5,127 bases of DNA. Origin: Thermoleophilia bacterium (GTDB lineage Bacteria; Actinomycetota; Thermoleophilia; Gaiellales; Gaiellaceae). The stretch spans positions 1 to 5,127 of the forward strand of contig JAICYG010000174.1 in NCBI GenBank assembly GCA_025934335.1, read 5' to 3'. This document shows positions 4,733 to 5,127 of the stretch, in pieces. The notes beneath the pieces were generated by a model, which saw only the letters and a program-made list of their open reading frames with translations, searched no databases and had not been told where the DNA came from. The position numbers were made by a program, and so were the translations under genes. Each line of letters opens with the position of its first letter. Position 1 is the stretch's first letter.

Positions 4733-5127
4733 ATCCCGCCCAGCGCGAGGCGGTCCTGACGACCGAGGGGCCGCTGCTCGTGATCGCCGGCGCCGGCTCC
4801 GGGAAGACGCGCGTCCTCACCCATCGGGTCGCCCACCTGCTCGCCGCTCACGGCGTCAAGCCGAACGAGATCCTCGCGATCACCTTCACGAACAAGGCGG
4901 CGGGCGAGATGAAGGAGCGGGTCGAGCGGACGGTCGGGCCCGTCGCCCGCGCGATCTGGATCATGACCTTCCACGCCGCGTGCGGCCGCATCCTGCGCCG
5001 CGAGGCGGAGCGGCTCGGCTATCGCTCGAGCTTCACGATCTACGGCCAGGCCGACCAGGTGCGGCTCGTCAAGGCGTGCCTGGAGGAGCTCGAGCGCGAC
5101 CCGAAGCGCTTCGTGCCGCGCGGCATC
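4693..5127 (+). CDS. UvrD/PcrA-family ATP-dependent DNA helicase, 3' truncated
   Basis: Only the first 145 residues of a superfamily 1A helicase that is normally about 700-800 residues are present; the frame is open at the right edge. The N-terminal motifs appear in order: Q motif LNPAQREAV (13-21), Walker A AGAGSGKT (32-39), motif Ia AITFTNKAAGEMKERV (62-77) and motif Ib TFHAACGRILRR (92-103), followed by the start of domain 1B. These helicases unwind DNA 3' to 5' in nucleotide excision repair, mismatch repair and replication restart. The start is GTG 4693, which leaves 12 residues before the Q motif, as in PcrA. It overlaps the CinA-type gene by 40 bases and has no clear Shine-Dalgarno sequence, so expression probably depends on translation of the upstream gene. 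UvrD, PcrA and actinobacterial UvrD1 cannot be told apart from this fragment. Confidence 0.93.
   Translation, partial: MATIEPQSYLADLNPAQREAVLTTEGPLLVIAGAGSGKTRVLTHRVAHLLAAHGVKPNEILAITFTNKAAGEMKERVERTVGPVARAIWIMTFHAACGRILRREAERLGYRSSFTIYGQADQVRLVKACLEELERDPKRFVPRGI

Noticed and set aside
4453..4974. A 173-codon open frame on the - strand over the CinA/helicase junction
   Set aside because: It lies opposite two conserved genes, is rich in charged residues and glycine, and shows no domain or convincing ribosome site.

Overview
This is a very GC-rich, densely packed bacterial segment with GTG (and apparently CTG) start codons, genes that overlap by a few bases, and strongly G/C-ending codons. 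These traits suggest a high-GC actinobacterium-like organism. A deep-branching group such as Thermoleophilia is possible, but this is inferred from composition and gene style only. All genes lie on the + strand. I see no rRNA, tRNA, CRISPR array, insertion sequence or phage gene.

Region 1 (2-3902) is one tightly coupled operon of five genes joined by overlaps of 4, 10, 8 and 10 bases. In order they are: the C-terminal part of a DUF4430-domain protein, whose start lies left of the window; an ECF transporter transmembrane subunit (EcfT); an ATPase with two fused nucleotide-binding domains (EcfA-EcfA'); a small hydrophobic substrate-binding (S) component; and a probably exported alpha-barrel protein with six prenyltransferase/squalene-cyclase-type repeats. 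Together the middle three form a complete dedicated (group I) ECF vitamin importer. The two flanking genes encode the bacterial counterparts of the two halves of eukaryotic intrinsic factor/transcobalamin: the alpha6-alpha6 barrel and the DUF4430-like C-terminal domain. The working hypothesis is an uptake system for cobalamin or a related corrinoid, in which two separate extracellular proteins capture the ligand and hand it to the ECF transporter. The substrate is not proven by the sequence.

Region 2 (3903-3994) is a 92-base gap. It holds a 7-bp inverted repeat that may be a weak terminator and a -10-like element placed so that the next gene would be transcribed leaderless.

Region 3 (3995-5127) is a housekeeping pair: a stand-alone CinA N-terminal-type (COG1058, MoaB-like fold) protein, overlapped by 40 bases by the start of a UvrD/PcrA-type superfamily 1 DNA helicase that runs off the right edge.

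The most notable points are the split intrinsic-factor-like layout, the apparent CTG start of ecfT, and the probable asymmetry of the fused ATPase. In the ATPase, the H-loop histidine of the first domain is a glutamine and the partner signature is LSSGE, and both changes fall in the same composite ATP site.
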